Shown here: positions 16,485-27,883 of the stretch, one piece after another
Position numbering within the stretch: the first letter of the stretch is position 1
Layout: every line of letters starts with the position of its first letter
DNA from: Pontimonas sp.
GTDB taxonomy: Bacteria; Actinomycetota; Actinomycetes; Actinomycetales; Microbacteriaceae
NCBI GenBank assembly: GCA_028096805.1
Contig: JAOHDU010000004.1
Coordinates: 1-55,735 of the forward strand
Length of the DNA: 55,735 nucleotides
Reading direction: 5' to 3'
Translations under genes and position numbers: made by a program
The notes under the pieces: generated by a model
What the model was told of the DNA's origin: nothing
The model's database searches: none
Seen by the model: only the letters and a program-made list of their open reading frames with translations

Positions 16485-16988
16485 TCAGCTCTCGCTCGCT
16501 AGGGGCGCCGCCAGGAGTTGCACCACCACCGCCCCACCTTTGGTGGCTTGGGTGGATACATCGTCAAATCCTTGCCGGTGGTGGAAACGCAGGGAGCCTG
16601 GATTCGGGGGCTCTAGGTTTACTTCGCAGGTCACAAAGTCACGCCCGGCGTGTCGGGCAAAGTCAAAAACCTTTGAATACAGCGTGGTTCCTACACCCTG
16701 CCCTTGCAGGGAATCGCCGAGAACGACGCGGTCGATGTAGAGGTGGTTTCGGTAGTGGGATTCGAAGAAGCGATAGTTTTCGCTGTCATAGTCAGCCCCG
16801 GGGTCCACTGCCATTACGAACCCGGCAACCTCTCCCGCATCATCCAGCACAACCCAGGCCAGCGAGCAGACGTCTGCGAGTTGCTCTAACTCTGAACGGG
16901 TGGTGTGCGGGACAGCGGGGTACCCGGCGTTGTTGATTTCCACCACCGCGTCGAGGTGAGTGGAATCGAGGTCAGCGAAGGTGGGCAC
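16485..16988 (-). CDS. GNAT-family N-acetyltransferase
   Basis: This 167-residue protein has the GNAT fold: acceptor-side N-terminal half, strand LAWVVLDDAGEVAGFVMAV, then YIDRVVLGDSLQGQGVGTTL, where QGQGVG is the acetyl-CoA pyrophosphate-binding R/QxxGxG/A motif (about 104-109). A late strand CEVNLEPPNPGSLRFHHRQGF is also typical. The acceptor is unknown. It starts with GTG and is followed one base later by a glycosyltransferase, which may hint at sugar or cell-envelope chemistry. Confidence 0.85.
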   Translation of the reverse strand: MPTFADLDSTHLDAVVEINNAGYPAVPHTTRSELEQLADVCSLAWVVLDDAGEVAGFVMAVDPGADYDSENYRFFESHYRNHLYIDRVVLGDSLQGQGVGTTLYSKVFDFARHAGRDFVTCEVNLEPPNPGSLRFHHRQGFDDVSTQATKGGAVVVQLLAAPLASES

Positions 16989-17006
16989 GCCCCTATCTTG
17001 GCAGGA

Positions 17007-17480
17007 CTACCAGCCCCATGTGCCGGGCGCACCCTTGAAGGGCCCTTTCACCCACGAGGTGATCCACCCGCCATAAAAGTCGCCCTCTTGGGCGGTCACT
17101 ACTTCGCCATTAACGGTGCAGTGCTCCACGCGACCGGGATAGAGCGCCAAGTGGTCGACGATGTCGGCAAAGCCTGGGGTGGGTCTCGGGTACCACCAGG
17201 CCACACGTGAAAGCCGGTCATCACCGACGACGATGTCGCCGTAGCTGGCAACCCCTTTCCATTCGCACATGCTGCCACCCTCGACGGGTTCCACCAGGGA
17301 CATGTCGACGTCGGCGAAGGGCAGATAGTACGTCGGTGGATGGGATGTTTCGAGCACGCGAAGGGGGGCCTTGGTGTCCGCGATGACAACACCGTGGTGG
17401 GTGACGACAATCCGATCGGTGGTGTGTTCGAGGCGAGGAGGCCTCGGGTAGTCCCAGACAGACTCGATTTCTCTCTCCAC
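17007..17480 (-). CDS. DUF427 domain protein
   Basis: This 157-residue protein matches the DUF427 pattern: DRIVVTHHGVVIADTKAPLRVLET, then PTYYLPFADV, a CEWKGVASY motif and a VAWWYPRP motif ahead of LALYPGRV. DUF427 proteins form small beta-tent folds of unknown biochemical role and are common in actinobacteria. The start ATG follows AAAAGGAGGC, a strong site. It is the last minus-strand gene before the divergent cold-shock gene; 18 bases separate it from the GNAT gene, so it may lead that operon. Confidence 0.85.
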   Translation of the reverse strand: MEREIESVWDYPRPPRLEHTTDRIVVTHHGVVIADTKAPLRVLETSHPPTYYLPFADVDMSLVEPVEGGSMCEWKGVASYGDIVVGDDRLSRVAWWYPRPTPGFADIVDHLALYPGRVEHCTVNGEVVTAQEGDFYGGWITSWVKGPFKGAPGTWGW

Positions 17481-17657
17481 ATTGCCTCCTTTTAGAAAGT
17501 TGCCCCACTGTACCCGCGCTGAACTCTTGGTAACTGAGTGGTAACGGCACTAGGTTTGCCGCTCCAGTACCGCTACGCTGAAGATGTCGTTTGTTAGACG
17601 GATTTCCCTACTGGGTCTTTGGATGCAGTGCACCTCGTGAGGGGCAGGGTTCCCTGA

Positions 17658-17689
17658 AGTTTCGACCGTTGGTTTCGAGCGTCGAAACT
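17658..17689 (+). promoter_or_regulatory. Hairpin in the cold-shock mRNA leader
   Basis: AGTTTCGAC (17658-17666) and GTCGAAACT (17681-17689) form a perfect nine-pair stem 34 bases upstream of the cold-shock start. The 14-base loop carries a second near-copy of the left arm (GGTTTCGAG), so the right arm has two possible partners. A temperature-sensitive leader is plausible. The rest of the 242-base gap 17481-17722 must hold two divergent promoters; I cannot place them with confidence. Confidence 0.45.
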
Positions 17690-17722
17690 GCGCACCACAG
17701 CACCAAAGAAAAGAGACACAGA

Positions 17723-17926
17723 ATGACAACCGGAATCGTTAAATGGTTCAACGGTGACAAAGGCTACGGCTTCATCACTCCTGATGATGGCTCGGCCGAC
17801 GTTTTCGCACACTTCTCGGCAATCCAGTCCAGCGGCTACCGCTCACTGGAAGAAAACCAGAAGGTCGAATTCGATGTAACCGAGGGTCAAAAAGGCCCTC
17901 AGGCGGAGAACATCCGCCCCCTCTAG
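17723..17926 (+). CDS. Cold-shock protein (CspA family)
   Basis: This 67-residue OB-fold RNA chaperone binds single-stranded RNA or DNA in the cytoplasm. RNP1 is KGYGFI (13-18) and RNP2 is VFAHF (27-31), and length and sequence match actinobacterial CspA. The ATG follows an AAGAAAAGAG purine stretch. It has a structured leader and is followed by a strong hairpin, so it is a single-gene transcript. Confidence 0.95.
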   Translation: MTTGIVKWFNGDKGYGFITPDDGSADVFAHFSAIQSSGYRSLEENQKVEFDVTEGQKGPQAENIRPL

Positions 17927-17945
17927 TCTTCCTGCAAGACGCACC

Positions 17946-17977
17946 AGAGCGGGTCTGCCTTCGGGCAGGCCCGCTCT
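17946..17977 (+). terminator. Terminator hairpin after the cold-shock gene
   Basis: A 14-pair stem (AGAGCGGGTCTGCC / GGCAGGCCCGCTCT, one G-T pair) with a TTCG tetraloop begins 19 bases after the stop. There is no long T-run, as is common in actinobacteria. Confidence 0.85.
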
Positions 17978-18006
17978 GTCGTTAACACCCGTCCTAGACT
18001 GGAGTG

Positions 18007-18504
18007 ATGCGTGCGGTAACCGAGGACATGATCCGAGCAAGCATGATCAACATGTCTGTTGACGAACTCGAGGTGATGACCATCCCGGGCCTGCACGAAA
18101 CCGTGTGGGACGAACGGGAGTTCCTCGGCTGGCGCGATGCCCACCATAAGACCCGCGGGTACTTAGTGTTTTGGGCGGGCGACGAATTGTGGGGTCTCAT
18201 GGTCCGTGCAGCGGCCTCCCCCATGCCGGGCGGGCGCAGTGCCATGTGTGTGCTGTGCCACACTCACCAGCCGGCACCGCAGGTGAGTTTGTTCACCGCC
18301 CCTAAAACGGGCGAAGCGGGTGCCCGGGGAGCTTCTGTCGGGACCTACCTGTGCGCTGATCTCGCGTGTTCGCTCTTGATTCGGGTGCTCCCCGTTGCCT
18401 CAGCAGAGATACCGGAGCCAGAGACCATCGTCACCCACAAGACGCGGGGCATGAAAGACCGCCTCTGGAACTTTTCGAAGCGGGTGCGCTCCGAGGCTGC
18501 CTAG
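18007..18504 (+). CDS. FBP domain protein (treble-clef zinc finger related to EF-G-binding proteins)
   Basis: This protein of about 165 residues carries a CVLCHT motif (about residues 80-85) and a second Cys pair in YLCADLACS, the treble-clef layout of the FBP_C domain found at the C-terminus of FusB-type EF-G-binding proteins. FusB proteins free EF-G from stalled ribosomes. Many actinobacteria have this domain without a proven role, so a ribosome function here is inference. Start could be GTG 18004 or ATG 18007. Its stop overlaps the small convergent membrane-protein gene by four bases. Confidence 0.75.
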   Translation: MRAVTEDMIRASMINMSVDELEVMTIPGLHETVWDEREFLGWRDAHHKTRGYLVFWAGDELWGLMVRAAASPMPGGRSAMCVLCHTHQPAPQVSLFTAPKTGEAGARGASVGTYLCADLACSLLIRVLPVASAEIPEPETIVTHKTRGMKDRLWNFSKRVRSEAA

Positions 18505-18674
18505 CGACGTCGACCCAGAAACACCATGGGGATCGCGAAGGCCAAGCACGCGGTCAAAACCCCTGCACCAAACAGCCAGGGGGCGAAAACTTCGGGAACC
18601 ACGAACGAATAGGTGAACATCGGAAACGATGCAAGGAAGATAACAGACGTAACAACTACGATGACAATGTTCAT
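18501..18674 (-). CDS. Small two-helix membrane protein (57 residues)
   Basis: An ATG at 18674 preceded by GGGGGG encodes MNIVIVVVTSVIFLASFPMF and a second hydrophobic helix, ending in a basic GRRR tail. I do not recognise a family. Two helices, a strong ribosome binding site and the four-base overlap with the convergent FBP gene support a real gene rather than chance. It is divergent from the alpha/beta hydrolase gene, 36 bases away. Confidence 0.6.
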   Translation of the reverse strand: MNIVIVVVTSVIFLASFPMFTYSFVVPEVFAPWLFGAGVLTACLAFAIPMVFLGRRR

Positions 18675-18710
18675 GGTCCCCCCAGTATTCCATATCGAAA
18701 GCCCCACCGG

Positions 18711-19469
18711 ATGAGCCAGGCCCGAAAAACCTCCCGACTCGTGATCCGGCGTATTCGAATCACGGGCTGGTCCGCCATCACGGCACTCCTGGTCACCATC
18801 GTGACCTTCCTCACGTGGTTCCACATTGTGTTGCCCGCTGATCGCGCGGCCGTCGATGCGGCGTTTGCCGATGACCGCATTGCTGTGTCACTTTCTCCCG
18901 GGCTCATCACCGCCGCCCCGGCGGATGCGGAATCCACCACCGGAATGGTCTTTTACCCCGGCGCAAAAGTGGATCCCTACGCTTACCTTCCCGCGCTCCA
19001 GGAACTCGTCGCGGATGGGCTGACCGTGGTGATTATTGAACCAATGTTCAACATGGCGCTGTTTGATGTCACTCCCTTGGTGGAGGCCACTGCAACCGCC
19101 GCCACCGTCACCGAGTGGTGGGTGGGTGGGCACTCGCTGGGCGGTGTCAAGGCCTGCATGGTCGCCGAGGAAGAGCCCCTCCAGGGCCTGGTGTTGCTTG
19201 CGAGCTTTTGCGCCAACGACCTCTCCGCAACGAACCTCGACGTCATTCAACTCCTCGGCGATCGAGATGACCTGACCGATCTGACGGCGGTCACAGAGGC
19301 CCGCGCATTGTTGCCCTCAGGAGCCCAGGAGCTAGTGATTGAGGGAGCGAACCACGCGTCTTTTGGTGCTTATGGCCCCCAATCAGGCGATGGTGAGGCA
19401 CGCATCAGCAAGACTGAGGGGTTTGCGGCACTGACCGAGGCGCTCACCCCCGTTGTGGGAGCCGACTAA
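18711..19469 (+). CDS. Membrane-anchored alpha/beta hydrolase
   Basis: This 252-residue protein has an N-terminal membrane helix (about 20-42), so the catalytic domain should be extracytoplasmic. The nucleophile elbow is GGHSLGG (about 138-144); an oxyanion-like [13 protein letters not shown] lies upstream, and the likely catalytic His is in [11 protein letters not shown] near the C-terminus. It is an esterase or lipase-like enzyme with unknown substrate. Start ATG 18711 is chosen because it gives a basic N-terminus before the helix. It converges on gatB with a four-base stop overlap. Confidence 0.8.
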   Translation: MSQARKTSRLVIRRIRITGWSAITALLVTIVTFLTWFHIVLPADRAAVDAAFADDRIAVSLSPGLITAAPADAESTTGMVFYPGAKVDPYAYLPALQELVADGLTVVIIEPMFNMALFDVTPLVEATATAATVTEWWVGGHSLGGVKACMVAEEEPLQGLVLLASFCANDLSATNLDVIQLLGDRDDLTDLTAVTEARALLPSGAQELVIEGANHASFGAYGPQSGDGEARISKTEGFAALTEALTPVVGAD

Positions 19470-20986
19470 GCGTCTGTCTGTGCCCGCTCGATCACGAGAG
19501 CTTGCACGCGCGCCGCATCGGCTTGACCACGCATCGCTTTCATCACGGCCCCGATAATGGCGCCTGCGGCCTGAGTTTTGCCTTCGCGAATTTTGCCGAG
19601 CACATCGGGTTGAGCGGCCAGGGCTTCGTCAATCGCGGCCAACAGGGCGCCGTCGTCGGAGACAACTTCAAGACCCCGGGCAGCAACAATCTCCTCCGGC
19701 GTTCCTTCACCAGCGACCATGGCGCCGAGCACCTCTCGCGCCAGCTTGTCGGTGAGGCGCCCGTCATCGACCAGGGTCTGCAGGGCCTTTACGTCGTCGG
19801 CCGTGGCAATGGCCCCGGGTTCGACCCCTTGGTCGTTGGCGAGCCTACTGAGCTCGCCCATCCACCACTTACGCGCAGCGGCGGCAGAGACGCCCAAGGA
19901 CACCGTCTCGTGCATCTCGCCTAACAAACCAGCGTTCACAATCGCTTGGAAATCGACATCGGAGAAACCCCACTCGGCGCGCAGGCGACGTCGCATTTCA
20001 ACAGGTTGCTCCGGTAGCTGCGCTCGGAGGGACTCCACCAGCTCTGATGTTGCCTCGACCGGCAACAAATCCGGTTCAGGGAAATACCGGTAGTCATCCG
20101 CGTCGCTCTTGGGGCGGCCGGGTGACGTGACACCGGTGTCTTCGTGCCAGTGCCTGGTTTCCTGGGTGATGGCCCCACCAGAGGCCAAAATATAGGCCTG
20201 GCGCTGAATTTCATACCGGACCGCCCGTTCGATGGACCGGAACGAGTTCACGTTCTTGGTTTCGGTCCGCGTGCCATAGGCGGCAGAACCACGGGGGCGC
20301 AGCGACACATTCGCGTCACAGCGCAGGTTGCCTCGCTCCATGCGGGCGTGGGAAATCCCCAGGCTTCGCACCATGTCACGAATGGTGGAAACATAGGCGC
20401 GGCCGAGCTCACCCGCTCGGTGCTCAGCACCCTCGATGGGCTTGGTGACAATTTCCACCAGCGGCACACCCGCCCGGTTGTAGTCAACGAGTGAATACTC
20501 AGCGCCTTGGATGCGACCCGTGGCTCCACCCACGTGGGTGAGTTTTCCGGCGTCTTCTTCCATGTGGGCCCGCTCGATCGGCACATCGATGAGGGTTCCA
20601 TCATCGAGTTCGACGGACACAGACCCTTCGAACGCAATGGGCTCGTCGTACTGGCTGATCTGGTAGTTCTTCGCCAAATCGGGGTAGTAGTAGTTCTTCC
20701 GCGCAAAACGTGACACCGGAGCAATGTCGCACCCCAGCGCCAAACCCAACGAAATGCTGTATTCCACCGCTGTTTTGTTCACCACCGGGAGGCTGCCGGG
20801 CAAGCCCAGACACAAGGGTGTGATGCAGGTGTTAGGCGCGATCTGGGCTTCATCCATCGCCGCCGGGTTCGGGGCATCAGAAAACATTTTGGTGGCCGTC
20901 GAGAGCTCCACGTGGACTTCAAAGCCCACCACGGGCTCAAACATTTCCAGGGCTTGATCGAAATCCATCAGTTCAGGCTGAGCCAT
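19466..20986 (-). CDS. gatB: Asp-tRNA(Asn)/Glu-tRNA(Gln) amidotransferase subunit B
   Basis: This 506-residue protein has the GatB kinase-like core ([52 protein letters not shown]) and the C-terminal helical YqeY-like tail domain (from about 350) that binds tRNA. It phosphorylates Glu/Asp on misacylated tRNA for amidation with ammonia from GatA. It is third in the operon [12 protein letters not shown], two bases after gatA. Its presence implies that Gln-tRNA and/or Asn-tRNA is made indirectly. Confidence 0.97.
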   Translation of the reverse strand: MAQPELMDFDQALEMFEPVVGFEVHVELSTATKMFSDAPNPAAMDEAQIAPNTCITPLCLGLPGSLPVVNKTAVEYSISLGLALGCDIAPVSRFARKNYYYPDLAKNYQISQYDEPIAFEGSVSVELDDGTLIDVPIERAHMEEDAGKLTHVGGATGRIQGAEYSLVDYNRAGVPLVEIVTKPIEGAEHRAGELGRAYVSTIRDMVRSLGISHARMERGNLRCDANVSLRPRGSAAYGTRTETKNVNSFRSIERAVRYEIQRQAYILASGGAITQETRHWHEDTGVTSPGRPKSDADDYRYFPEPDLLPVEATSELVESLRAQLPEQPVEMRRRLRAEWGFSDVDFQAIVNAGLLGEMHETVSLGVSAAAARKWWMGELSRLANDQGVEPGAIATADDVKALQTLVDDGRLTDKLAREVLGAMVAGEGTPEEIVAARGLEVVSDDGALLAAIDEALAAQPDVLGKIREGKTQAAGAIIGAVMKAMRGQADAARVQALVIERAQTDA

Positions 20987-20988
20987 GA

Positions 20989-22494
20989 TTACATCACCTC
21001 TGGAACGCGCTCGGACACCAAGAAGCCATCACGTTCTTCGAATAGCCGCTCGATCGTGGCTCCCACCTCGTAGAGCCGCGCGTCCTGATAGGCGGGTGCC
21101 ATCAGTTGCAGACCCACCGGTAAACCATCCTCAGCGCTGAGCCCCATGGGCAATGACATCCCGGGTATTCCCGCGAGGTTGACCGGGATGGTGGTGACAT
21201 CGCCCGCCCACATCGCCAACGGGTCGTCCATTTTGTCCCCCAGCGGGAATGCTGTGGTCGGCGTGGAAGGCGAAATCAAAACGTCAACTTTCTCGAAAGC
21301 CTGGGCAAAATCTTGCTGAATTAGTGTGCGAACTTTCTGCGCGGACCCGTAATAGGCGTCGTAGTAACCAGCACTCAGGGCGTAGGTGCCCAAAATGATG
21401 CGGCGCTTCACCTCATCACCGAATCCGGCATCTCGTGTGGCCGACATGACGTCTTCGACCGTGGGATTGCCCTCTGGCGTCACGCGCAAGCCAAAACGGA
21501 CTGAGTCAAACTTGGCGAGATTACTCGAAGCTTCCGCCGGCAAAATCAGGTAGTAGGCGGCCACAGCGTATTCGCAGTGCGGCAGGTTCACCTCCACCAC
21601 CTCAGCACCCTGCTGGGTGAGCAACTCCACCGCCTCGTCAAAGCGTTGACGAACTGCTGGAGAGATTCCCTCTCCCAGTAATTCGCTGACCACACCCACC
21701 CGAACCTCGGTGAGGTTCTCCGCACGAGCGCCGCGCTCGGCGGCTGCCGCCATGCTGGCCCACGGTGTGGGGATGCTGGTGGCATCCCTGGGGTCATGAC
21801 CTCCCATGACATCGTGCAACAACGCCGAGTCGAGAACGGTTCGAGAGACCGGGCCCACCTGATCGAGCGAGGAGGCCAGCGCGATGACCCCGTAACGGCT
21901 GACACCACCGTAGGTGGGCTTCACCCCCACCGTTCCGGTAAACGAGGCCGGTTGACGAATTGATCCTCCGGTGTCACTTCCCACCGCGAGTGGTGCTTGC
22001 CCTGCCGCCACGGCGGCCGCCGAGCCCCCTCCGGATCCTCCCGGAGCGACGGTGGGATCCCACGGGTTGTGAGTGGGGTGATAACCCGAATGTTCGGTGG
22101 AGGAGCCCATGGCGAATTCGTCCATGTTGGTTTTGCCGAGCGCCACCATTCCCGCCTCGCGAAGCTTGGACACCACCGTGGCGTCATAGGGCGGGGTCCA
22201 TCCTTCCAAAATGCGGGAGCCCGCCGTGGTCACCATGTCTGTCGTGCACAGCACGTCTTTGATCGCAATCGGCACCCCGGCCAGCGGCGACAGGCTCTCA
22301 CCAGCCGCTCGACGCTGGTCAATTGCGGCTGCGTTTTCCAAGGCTGTGGCGGAGCGAGCCAGAAAGGCCCCCAGCGCACCCTCGGTGGCGTCCATCCGGT
22401 GGAGGTGAGCTTGCGTGAGCTCAACGCTCGAGAGCGAGCCGTCCTGCAGCGCTTTCGATGCCGCCGAGGCGCGCATCGAAATCAGTTCGCTCAC
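20989..22494 (-). CDS. gatA: Asp/Glu-tRNA amidotransferase subunit A (glutaminase)
   Basis: This 501-residue amidase-signature protein releases ammonia from glutamine and passes it to GatB. The Ser-cisSer-Lys triad lies in AIKDVLCT (Lys, about 78) and the amidase signature with [14 protein letters not shown] and [14 protein letters not shown]. The start is a GTG overlapping the gatC stop by four bases (GTGA), which couples their translation. Confidence 0.97.
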   Translation of the reverse strand: MSELISMRASAASKALQDGSLSSVELTQAHLHRMDATEGALGAFLARSATALENAAAIDQRRAAGESLSPLAGVPIAIKDVLCTTDMVTTAGSRILEGWTPPYDATVVSKLREAGMVALGKTNMDEFAMGSSTEHSGYHPTHNPWDPTVAPGGSGGGSAAAVAAGQAPLAVGSDTGGSIRQPASFTGTVGVKPTYGGVSRYGVIALASSLDQVGPVSRTVLDSALLHDVMGGHDPRDATSIPTPWASMAAAAERGARAENLTEVRVGVVSELLGEGISPAVRQRFDEAVELLTQQGAEVVEVNLPHCEYAVAAYYLILPAEASSNLAKFDSVRFGLRVTPEGNPTVEDVMSATRDAGFGDEVKRRIILGTYALSAGYYDAYYGSAQKVRTLIQQDFAQAFEKVDVLISPSTPTTAFPLGDKMDDPLAMWAGDVTTIPVNLAGIPGMSLPMGLSAEDGLPVGLQLMAPAYQDARLYEVGATIERLFEERDGFLVSERVPEVM

Positions 22495-22790
22495 TGTTCC
22501 TCTCCCAGGATGGCGCTGACCCGGAAACGGGACCCATCGTGGTCGGGCGCCCCTTCCAGGGCTTGCTCGGTGGTGAGCGGAGTACCGACAATATCTTCAC
22601 GAAACACGTTGCCCAGGGGAATGGGGTGCGAGGTGGGCACCACATCGTCTCCGGCGACCTTTTGCACGGCCTCAACAGCGCTCACGATGGCCGGAAGTTC
22701 ACCGCTGAGGCGGGTGATTTCCTCGTCGCTGAGGGCAATTCGTGACAGCGATGCGAGGTGGCGGATCGCCTCGGGGGTCATGTCGGGCAT
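22491..22790 (-). CDS. gatC: Asp/Glu-tRNA amidotransferase subunit C
   Basis: This 99-residue protein stabilises the GatAB complex. It has the N-terminal helix [22 protein letters not shown] and the [11 protein letters not shown] belt region typical of GatC. I chose ATG 22790, which has AAGGAGAT six bases upstream, over a longer frame beginning at 22859. First gene of gatCAB; it starts 25 bases after the ligA stop, so ligA and gatCAB may be co-transcribed. Confidence 0.95.
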   Translation of the reverse strand: MPDMTPEAIRHLASLSRIALSDEEITRLSGELPAIVSAVEAVQKVAGDDVVPTSHPIPLGNVFREDIVGTPLTTEQALEGAPDHDGSRFRVSAILGEEQ

Positions 22791-22815
22791 GTATCTCCTT
22801 TGGTGAGCCACCAGT

Positions 22816-25044
<2,229 letters not shown>

Positions 25045-25070
25045 TTAGGCGGGCGAAGCGATCAGAACCC

Positions 25071-25673
25071 CTAAATGGCGAGGTCTTGGGGAAGACCCGT
25101 GCGCAGGTTCCGCGGAAGGTGACCCACGTCGTTATGCGTAATCAACACCGGGGGTTTCGCCGTTCGCACTCGGATGATGGTGAGCCCAGCATTCGCTTGG
25201 TTGAGTCCGATCCAGCGCCAAGCTTCCGCGCCGAGGGCTTCGCGAACAAACCAGGCGATCACAAAGTTGTGGGTGATCAGCAGTTCGTGTCGATCCTCAC
25301 TGGAGCGGGCAAACCACTCGGCAATGGCATCCGACATTTGTGCCTCACCGGCGGCAAGCTCTTCGGGGCTGAACCCGCCAAAGAACCCTTCAAAGGCGGC
25401 AGGCATTTCCGGGGTCACGCCGCCTGGCACACAGTCCATCAACAGCGCGCTTTGTGTCGCGGCTTCGCGGCCCAACTCCGTGGTGATGACCTCCGCGGTC
25501 TCCACCGCGCGTTGCAGAGGTGAGGTGTAGGCGGCATCGAAAGGAACATCGCGCAGGCGCCTGGCCACCAGTTGGGCTTGCTGGAGCCCCTTGTCACTGA
25601 GCGGTCCCTCGGGAAGGCCAAACTCCGCGTCCACTTGTTCACCGTGGCGGACCAGATACAGGTACCGAGACAT
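25071..25673 (-). CDS. Histidine phosphatase family protein (phosphoglycerate-mutase-like)
   Basis: This 200-residue protein begins with the catalytic RHG motif (YLVRHGEQ, His 10) and contains SPLQRAVETAEVI and the second catalytic His in LLITHNFVIAWF. These enzymes transfer phosphate through a phosphohistidine; substrates range from phosphoglycerate to sugar or cofactor phosphates and cannot be told here. It lies between the M16 peptidase gene (19 bases away) and ligA (35 bases), all on the minus strand. Confidence 0.88.
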   Translation of the reverse strand: MSRYLYLVRHGEQVDAEFGLPEGPLSDKGLQQAQLVARRLRDVPFDAAYTSPLQRAVETAEVITTELGREAATQSALLMDCVPGGVTPEMPAAFEGFFGGFSPEELAAGEAQMSDAIAEWFARSSEDRHELLITHNFVIAWFVREALGAEAWRWIGLNQANAGLTIIRVRTAKPPVLITHNDVGHLPRNLRTGLPQDLAI

Positions 25674-25692
25674 CCCTCGTCACACCCTCGCT

Positions 25693-27057
25693 TTAGCGCC
25701 CGGAGGCCACGCGGGATTCGTGGGCGAGGCCCTCGGCCATTCCCTCCGGCACCGCGCCTACAACGACCGCAGAGAGCGGCTCGTTCGCTAAGTCTTCGGC
25801 CATGGATTGCACTGCTTCGCGGGTCACCTCAGAAAGCCTGGCAAGCCCCTCATCTCGGTCTACAAACTCTCCCGTGTTTAACTCGGCACGACCCAGACGG
25901 ATCATGCGCGCATCACTGTTTTCGAGAGCCAGCGCAGAGCCTCCGGCAACGCTCCCAATCGTTCGGGTGAGCTCGTCTGCGGTAATGCCGGAATCAGCCA
26001 TTCGCCACAGCTCATCCTTCATCACTGTGGCGACTTCGTGGGCACTGCCCGGCGACGTTCCCCCAGCCATTCCAAACACACCCGCGTCGGCGTAACTCGC
26101 GCCGTAGGAATACACCGAGTAGGCGAGCCCCCGCTTCTCGCGAACCTCCTGGAAAAGCCGGGAAGACATGCCGCCACCGAGAACCTGAGACATCACCGCG
26201 AAGGCGTGGCGTCTCTCATCGCTGGCTCGAAGGCCCGGGGTCGCGAGCGCAACGACCGCCTGCTCCAGCGGCCGGGTCACCGTAAGCCCTCGCGCTGCGA
26301 ACTCCAGGGCGGCGGGTGCGCTGGATCGCCGTGGTGCCGGATCGGACCCCGCGGACATATCCCACCCAGAGGCTTCAAGAGCGCTGATCACGCGAGCGAC
26401 GACAACCTCATGAGAGAGTCCCCCCGCAGCCGTGACGACAAGCTCTGATGGGGTGTAGTAGCGCTGATAGTGGGCCATCACTGAATCCCGGGTGGCCGCT
26501 TTGATGGTCTCGGGGTTACCCCCAATGGGTCGCCCTAGGACGTGCGAGCCAAGAACGGTTTCCATCACGCGCTCGTGGGCAACATCGCTGGGGTCGTCAT
26601 CGGCCATCGCCAACTCTTCCAGAATGACGGTGCGCTCGACATCAAACTCGTGCGGGTCAAGGACAGAGTCCGCCACCATATCGGCGAGCACATCGATGGC
26701 CATACCGAGGTCGTGGTCCTGCACCTTTGCGTAATAGCAGGTGTGTTCTTTCGCCGTCATGGCGTTGTGTTCGCCCCCGACTTCGTCAAAAGCCACGGCG
26801 ATATCCAGCGCGCTGCGCGTGGTGGTGCCCTTGAACAACAGGTGCTCGAGAAAGTGCGTGGAGCCGTAGGCAACCGTGTCTTCATCTCGCGACCCGACGG
26901 CGATCCAGAAACCCACGGAGGCAGACAGCGCTCCGGGGACTTCTTCAGTAAGGATTCGCACCCCGCTCGGGTGAACGGTACGGGAGACAATCGCGTCCCC
27001 ACTGGCGGTGAAGGAGAGTTCCGGAGTGGTCAGATCAAAATCGACAGCGGGTGACAT
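25693..27057 (-). CDS. M16 family zinc metallopeptidase (PepR/mitochondrial processing peptidase-like)
   Basis: This 454-residue protein has the inverted zinc motif HFLEH (68-72) with the downstream zinc glutamate region (ERTVILEELAMADDDPSD), and a second non-catalytic half containing the R/Y substrate-binding segment REKRGLAYSVYSYG. In most actinobacteria this gene (pepR) follows pnp directly. Here a rhodopsin gene and two terminators separate them. It starts 41 bases beyond the rhodopsin terminator, so it needs its own promoter or read-through. Confidence 0.92.
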   Translation of the reverse strand: MSPAVDFDLTTPELSFTASGDAIVSRTVHPSGVRILTEEVPGALSASVGFWIAVGSRDEDTVAYGSTHFLEHLLFKGTTTRSALDIAVAFDEVGGEHNAMTAKEHTCYYAKVQDHDLGMAIDVLADMVADSVLDPHEFDVERTVILEELAMADDDPSDVAHERVMETVLGSHVLGRPIGGNPETIKAATRDSVMAHYQRYYTPSELVVTAAGGLSHEVVVARVISALEASGWDMSAGSDPAPRRSSAPAALEFAARGLTVTRPLEQAVVALATPGLRASDERRHAFAVMSQVLGGGMSSRLFQEVREKRGLAYSVYSYGASYADAGVFGMAGGTSPGSAHEVATVMKDELWRMADSGITADELTRTIGSVAGGSALALENSDARMIRLGRAELNTGEFVDRDEGLARLSEVTREAVQSMAEDLANEPLSAVVVGAVPEGMAEGLAHESRVASGR

Positions 27058-27097
27058 GGCGCCCTTACACTAGCGCTTTTGACTGTGCGCTAAAGGC

Positions 27098-27128
27098 AGA
27101 AGGCCCGGAGCAATGCTCCGGGCCTTCT
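27098..27128 (-). terminator. Terminator of the rhodopsin gene
   Basis: A perfect 14-pair stem (AGAAGGCCCGGAGC / GCTCCGGGCCTTCT) with a three-base loop lies 19 bases after the rhodopsin stop. On the minus strand it is followed by GCCTTTAG. It may act in both directions. Confidence 0.88.
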
Positions 27129-27146
27129 GGGTTTGGTAGGGAAGGA

Positions 27147-27857
27147 CTAGGCCTTCTTTGCTGCCGAAACAGCGACCATACCGAAACCAACCTTGTTGAG
27201 CACGTCAGCAATGACGTACACAATTGCGGCAATCGCAACAGCGTTGCTCACGTCAGCACCGCTGAGCTTCATGAACTCTTCGGTTGCTGTACCGATTGGG
27301 TAAATGGCCCAACCGAACATAACGAAGCGGCGCATGATGCGGACAGCGTTTGCTGCGTAATCTGGCATGCCGTCGAGCTTGACCTGGAACACCGCGTACA
27401 CGATGTAGACCCATGCGAGGCTCGAGATGATGAACCAGATCCAGGTGGACAGTTCACCCTCGGTTCCGACCTCACCAAGGTAACCGGTGACGATCATGAT
27501 GATGTCAGCGATAACAATGCGGGTCACGAAGCCCTTGCTGGCTGCGCCGGCAATAGCAACGATCAAACCGAACTCCACCAAAAGCAGTGGGGTGGTCAAC
27601 AGCCAGTCAATGTAACGGAAGGGCATCGTTGCGCCGATTTCCGCACCAGAGGCCATGGACCGGTCGAAGAAACCGACGATGTCGGTCATGACCCAGTACA
27701 TGATGGCTGCGATGAAGGTAATGATTCCCGCGTAGGTTGCGGCAATCCGGTGCTCGGGCTTCAGGTCGCCTCGTTCGAGAACGAAGTAGACCGTACCTGC
27801 CGCCATTGCGACAAATCCGAGCATAAAGAACGCCTGCGTGATCACAAGCAGATCCAT
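27147..27857 (-). CDS. Light-driven proton-pump rhodopsin (type 1, DTE motif)
   Basis: This 236-residue protein has seven membrane helices and should pump protons outward in light. The helix-C motif RYIDWLLTTPLLLVEF gives acceptor D84, T88 and donor E95 (proteorhodopsin D97/T101/E108). Leu at the position of proteorhodopsin 105 predicts green absorption, and K222 (VIADVLNKVGF) binds retinal. Met 53 replaces the helix-B His 75 of proteorhodopsin, and Phe 142 occupies the site that is Gly in antenna-carrying xanthorhodopsins. I chose ATG 27857, which has AAAGGGAG upstream, over an upstream ATG at 27884. The gene has its own terminator and sits between pnp and the M16 peptidase gene. No retinal-synthesis gene lies in the window. 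Confidence 0.95.
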   Translation of the reverse strand: MDLLVITQAFFMLGFVAMAAGTVYFVLERGDLKPEHRIAATYAGIITFIAAIMYWVMTDIVGFFDRSMASGAEIGATMPFRYIDWLLTTPLLLVEFGLIVAIAGAASKGFVTRIVIADIIMIVTGYLGEVGTEGELSTWIWFIISSLAWVYIVYAVFQVKLDGMPDYAANAVRIMRRFVMFGWAIYPIGTATEEFMKLSGADVSNAVAIAAIVYVIADVLNKVGFGMVAVSAAKKA

Positions 27858-27883
27858 GATTCTCCCTTTCATGATTCTTAACA

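Noticed and set aside
15641-16936. A 431-codon open frame on the plus strand
   Set aside because: It is opposite the glycosyltransferase and GNAT genes, both of which have clear motifs on the minus strand.
27147-27857. Rhodopsin binding a carotenoid antenna, as in xanthorhodopsin
   Set aside because: By alignment the helix-E position that must be Gly is Phe 142, which should close the binding window.
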